DNA of 64,000 nt from an uncultured Vampirovibrio sp. GTDB taxonomy: Bacteria > Cyanobacteriota > Vampirovibrionia > Gastranaerophilales > Gastranaerophilaceae. Within the stretch, counting starts at the first letter, position 1. Every line of letters begins with the position of its first letter. The DNA is taken from NCBI GenBank assembly GCA_910579975.1, contig CAJTWU010000002.1, forward strand, positions 1-64,000. The letters are read 5' to 3'. The position numbers and the translations under genes were made by a program. Of this stretch, positions 61,048 to 64,000 are shown in pieces. Below the pieces are notes generated by a model that saw only the letters and a list, made by a program, of their open reading frames with translations, was not told where the DNA came from and did no database searches.

Positions 61048-62402
61048 TTAAACTCCTTGCCTTGGCGTTTATAGTAATCTTCGATAAATCCGGTATTAAA
61101 TTTACCACTCTTAAATACTTCATCTTCAACAATTTGCTGGTGGAAAGGTATTGTTGTTTTAATACCGCTTACAACATACTCTTTTAATGCTTGATACATT
61201 CTGCGTCTTGCCTGTTTTCTGTTTTCCCCCCAACATATCAATTTACCAATCATTGAATCGTAATATGGAGGAATTGAATAACCGGCATAAACATGAGAAT
61301 CGACTCTTATGCCAAAACCGCCAGGGGCTAAATAACCATCAATTTTGCCGGGACAAGGCATAAATCCGTTTTCAGAATCTTCTGCATTTATACGACATTC
61401 TATTGCATGACCGCGCAAGCAGATATCATCTTGTGTATAACCTAATTTTTCACCAGCTGCAACAAGAATTTGTTCTCTAACTATATCAACTTGAGAAATC
61501 ATTTCTGTAACACAATGTTCTACTTGAACACGTGTATTCATTTCCATAAAGTACCATTTACCGTCATGGTCAAGTAAAAATTCACAAGTTCCAGCACCTT
61601 CGTAATTGATAGCTTTAGCAGCTCTTACTGCTGCTGCACCCATTTCTTGACGTGTTTTTTCGTCAATTGCCGGAGAAGGAGCTTCTTCCAAAAGTTTTTG
61701 GTGACGTCTTTGGATTGAACAATCTCTTTCACCAAGGTGAATAACATTGCCAAAAGAGTCGCCTAAAATTTGAACTTCAATATGACGAGGGTTTTCAAGG
61801 AATTTTTCTGCATAAACTCCAGGGTTTCCAAAGAATTTTTGAGCTTCTTGCTGGCATAAAGTCATATTGCTTTCAAGCTCATCATCAGAACGGACAATTC
61901 TCATTCCTTTTCCACCGCCGCCCGCAGTAGCCTTAAGAATAATCGGGTAACCAGCTTTATGAGCAAACTCTCTTGCCTGTTCAACTGTTTCCAAAAGACC
62001 TGTACCCGGAGTTACAGGAACATTGTTTTCAATCATAGTTTTACGAGCTGTAGCTTTATCGCCCATTTTGCGCATAGACTCTGCTGTCGGGCCTATGAAT
62101 TTAATACCGTGTTCAGTACATATATCAACAAAATCGGCTCTTTCGGACATAAATCCGTAGCCCGGGTGAATAGCATCACAACCAGCCATTAAAGCTGTTG
62201 AAATAATAGCAGGGATACTCAAGTAGCTTTCACTGCTTGGAGCTGGTCCGATACAGTAAGCATCAGTTGCTAATCTTACGTGCAAAGAATTTGCATCTGC
62301 TTGTGAATAAACTGCTACAGTTGGAATACCCAACTCACGACATGCTCTTATAACTCTTACTGCTATTTCGCCTCTATTTGCTATTAAAACCTTTTTAAAC
62401 AT
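61044..62402 (-). CDS. accC: Acetyl-CoA carboxylase, biotin carboxylase subunit
   Basis: 452 residues. 'MFKKVLIANRGEIAVRVIRACRELGI', ATP-grasp glycine loop 'ILKATAGGGGKGMRIV', 'HIEVQILGD', 'ERDCSIQRRHQKLLEEAPSPA' and 'EMNTRVQVEH' are all canonical. Carboxylates biotin on AccB in fatty-acid synthesis. A 15-bp hairpin separates it from accB. Confidence 0.97.
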   Translation of the reverse strand: MFKKVLIANRGEIAVRVIRACRELGIPTVAVYSQADANSLHVRLATDAYCIGPAPSSESYLSIPAIISTALMAGCDAIHPGYGFMSERADFVDICTEHGIKFIGPTAESMRKMGDKATARKTMIENNVPVTPGTGLLETVEQAREFAHKAGYPIILKATAGGGGKGMRIVRSDDELESNMTLCQQEAQKFFGNPGVYAEKFLENPRHIEVQILGDSFGNVIHLGERDCSIQRRHQKLLEEAPSPAIDEKTRQEMGAAAVRAAKAINYEGAGTCEFLLDHDGKWYFMEMNTRVQVEHCVTEMISQVDIVREQILVAAGEKLGYTQDDICLRGHAIECRINAEDSENGFMPCPGKIDGYLAPGGFGIRVDSHVYAGYSIPPYYDSMIGKLICWGENRKQARRRMYQALKEYVVSGIKTTIPFHQQIVEDEVFKSGKFNTGFIEDYYKRQGKEFK

Positions 62403-62418
62403 ATTCCCTTAACCTTTA

Positions 62419-62451
62419 AAACCGCCTAATACGACACGTATTAGGCGGTTT
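62419..62451 (-). terminator. Hairpin between accB and accC
   Basis: A perfect 15-bp stem (62419-62433 with 62437-62451), 3-nt loop; on the minus strand it is followed by only about four T. It lies inside the accB-accC unit, 17 nt before accC, so partial termination or an RNA processing site that keeps accB above accC is plausible. Confidence 0.7.
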
Positions 62452-62455
62452 AATA

Positions 62456-62908
62456 CTATTCTACATACATCAATACTTGTCCAAACTCAATTGGGTCACC
62501 GTTTTTAACACAAATTTGTGTAACCTTACCTGAATGTTCAGACTTGATTTCGTTCATTAATTTCATTGCTTCAATAATGCAAACAACATCACCTTCAGAA
62601 ATTGTCTTGCCAACTTCTACAAACGGTTCAGCTTCTGGTGATGGTGCTGAATAGAAAGTACCTACCATAGGTGAAGTAATTGCTTTACCTTTAACTTCAG
62701 CTTTTGGAGCTTCACTTACAACAGCCGGAGCTGATGTTTGAACCGGAGCAGCCGGAGCCGCTATAGCAGCCGGAGCTGCTGCAATAACTTCAGGCAAATC
62801 TTTTCTAATAGTGATTGCTTGTTCTCCGTCTTCCAGAGAAATTTCTGTTAAGCTATTATCAGCAATAATTTTAGCTAATTTTTCTATATAATCTGTATCA
62901 AATTTCAT
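62456..62908 (-). CDS. accB: Acetyl-CoA carboxylase, biotin carboxyl carrier protein
   Basis: 150 residues from ATG 62908 (AAGGAG ribosome binding site; the frame is open to 62926 without one). Short N-terminal domain, Ala/Pro linker (~50-80), C-terminal biotinyl domain with the biotin-attachment 'IIEAMKLMNEI'. Ten bases after efp. The efp-accB order is conserved in Cyanobacteria. Confidence 0.96.
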   Translation of the reverse strand: MKFDTDYIEKLAKIIADNSLTEISLEDGEQAITIRKDLPEVIAAAPAAIAAPAAPVQTSAPAVVSEAPKAEVKGKAITSPMVGTFYSAPSPEAEPFVEVGKTISEGDVVCIIEAMKLMNEIKSEHSGKVTQICVKNGDPIEFGQVLMYVE

Positions 62909-62918
62909 TTTATACTCC

Positions 62919-63476
62919 TTATACACGGTCTAAGTATTCATTAGAACGGGTATCAACTCTGATTACGTCGCCGTTTGATACAAAGAAAGGAACTTGTACA
63001 ACAGCGCCTGTTTCTAATGTAGCTGGTTTTGTACCGCCTTGAGCAGTATTTCCTTTTTCAGCCGGAGGTGTGTCAACAACTTCTAACTCAACGTGAGCTG
63101 GAATATCAACACCGATAATTCTTGTATCATGCATTAATACTTGAACAATCATATTTTCTTTAAGGTATTTAACACCATCACCTACTTGAACTTCGGTTAG
63201 CTGTAATTGTTCATATGATTCGGTATCCATCATAACGAACTCTTTACCTTCTTTGTATAAATATTGCATTTCTTTACGGTTAAGCATAGCTTTAGCAACT
63301 TTTTCACCTGCTCTGAATGTTTTTTCAATAACATTACCTGATTCAACATTTTTAAGTTTTGTTCTTACAAACGCTGCGCCTTTGCCGGGTTTAACGTGTA
63401 AGAATTCAACAACAGACCAAAGACCGTTGTCTAATTCAAGTGTCAAGCCATTCTTTAAATCGTTTACTGAAATCAT
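62919..63476 (-). CDS. efp: Translation elongation factor P
   Basis: Relieves ribosome stalling at polyproline. 185 residues, three OB-type domains. The tip residue is Lys32 in 'HVKPGKGAAFVRTKLKN', a Lys-type EF-P. C-terminal signature 'VRVDTRSNEYLDRV' (canonical I.VdT.tgeYv.R). First gene of the efp-accB-accC string; AAGGAG ribosome binding site. Confidence 0.97.
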   Translation of the reverse strand: MISVNDLKNGLTLELDNGLWSVVEFLHVKPGKGAAFVRTKLKNVESGNVIEKTFRAGEKVAKAMLNRKEMQYLYKEGKEFVMMDTESYEQLQLTEVQVGDGVKYLKENMIVQVLMHDTRIIGVDIPAHVELEVVDTPPAEKGNTAQGGTKPATLETGAVVQVPFFVSNGDVIRVDTRSNEYLDRV

Positions 63477-63668
63477 ATATACTCCTTTTTTAGTGTATAA
63501 CTATCTATTTTCCTTGATAGTAACATAAACTGTTTTTTAGGGCAAGTTTGTGATTTTTGATTTGAATGTCCTTTAAAATATTAATAAATGTAACATATTA
63601 ACTAAAATATATTGAAAAATATTTAATTTTATGTATAATAAAATTGGGAAATATATGAAAGGAAATGT

Positions 63669-64000
63669 ATGAAAAAGTTTTTAACTCTTTTACTCTTAGC
63701 GGCATTTTGTCAGATATCTGTTATTCCTGTAAATGCTGCTGTTCACGTTAATTCCGGACGAAAAATACCTGTAGTTTACAATGGGGAAAAAGTTACAGGT
63801 AGAATAGTAAGCTCGGGAGATAAAATTCAGGCTGAAATTCAAACAGATGTCAAAGTTAACAATGTTGTTGTGTTTAAACAAGGCGGACTCGTAAATCTTA
63901 ACGTTGCTGATGCGCATAAAGCACGATGCTGGGGGAATCCGGGGGAAATTTTATTAATCAACGGTACAGCAGAAGATGTTAAAGGTATTGCACATCCTAT
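63669..64000 (+). CDS. Secreted protein, 3' end outside window
   Basis: Open to the window edge, about 110 residues visible. AAAGGA ribosome binding site before ATG 63669. Signal peptide 1-24 (VNA/AVH), then a beta-rich region ('GEKVTGRIVSSGDKIQAEIQTDVKVNNVVVFKQGGLVNLNVADAHKA') that aligns with the protein at 18871-19392. Probably the same envelope-protein family; function unknown. Confidence 0.75.
   Translation, partial: MKKFLTLLLLAAFCQISVIPVNAAVHVNSGRKIPVVYNGEKVTGRIVSSGDKIQAEIQTDVKVNNVVVFKQGGLVNLNVADAHKARCWGNPGEILLINGTAEDVKGIAHP

Overview
The window is AT-rich (roughly one third G+C) bacterial chromosome, densely packed, with no rRNA, tRNA, transposase, CRISPR array or prophage that I could recognise. 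Gene content points to an anaerobic, fermentative, probably diderm member of the non-photosynthetic cyanobacterial sister lineage (Vampirovibrionia/Melainabacteria, most like gut Gastranaerophilales). This is an inference. It rests on the efp-accB order typical of Cyanobacteria, a SpoIID/LytB-domain protein, AsmA-like and lipoprotein genes, an ADP-forming acetate-CoA ligase, an NrdG activase, Entner-Doudoroff-type enzymes, and several proteins carrying a short N-terminal 'I-x-P-I-N/S ... F-K/R-A/G/S' tag. I saw no respiratory chain genes.

Layout. 1-3.5 kb: end of a SpoIID-like gene, cysS, then a small accessory patch with two XRE regulators, an XRE pseudogene and a tiny toxin/antisense-RNA module. 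3.6-9.7 kb: folC, adk with a tagged N-terminus, a TPR protein, an AbrB-like gene with rpe, and a tagged HNH protein. 9.8-19.4 kb: an M16 peptidase, glgA and partners, csaB, kdgK-eda, a CHASE2 adenylate/guanylate cyclase. 19.5-20.6 kb: two XRE genes and the second copy of the toxin/antisense-RNA module. 20.7-30.4 kb: dnaK, uvrB, recA and the ADP-forming acetate-CoA ligase. 30.5-42.4 kb: rsmG, a P-loop/TPR protein, queA, serS, two adjacent tagged proteins, an arginine/lysine decarboxylase and a zinc peptidase. 42.7-52.3 kb: a two-domain M16 peptidase, lgt, plsY, DMT transporters, a parvulin, mazG. 52.4-64 kb: a large AsmA-like protein, nrdG, an acyl-CoA ligase, family-4 UDG, adenine deaminase, accC-accB-efp, and the start of a secreted protein.

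Four observations stand out. (1) Two diverged copies of an apparently complete type I toxin-antitoxin-like cassette at 3309-3565 and 20298-20566. Each has a plus-strand TTGACA-N17-AATAAT promoter, a structured antisense RNA with an intrinsic terminator, and a minus-strand short ORF with a strong ribosome binding site that its own leader can sequester. (2) A recurring N-terminal tag on six otherwise unrelated proteins, including adenylate kinase, which also has a second, tag-free start. (3) Many genes (folC, uvrB, queA, mazG and others) have a -10 hexamer exactly 6-7 nt before the ATG and no ribosome binding site, so they are predicted leaderless. (4) A 20-bp palindromic repeat occurs twice: once as the core of a long intergenic hairpin, once inside a coding sequence where it supplies the ribosome binding site of the next gene.
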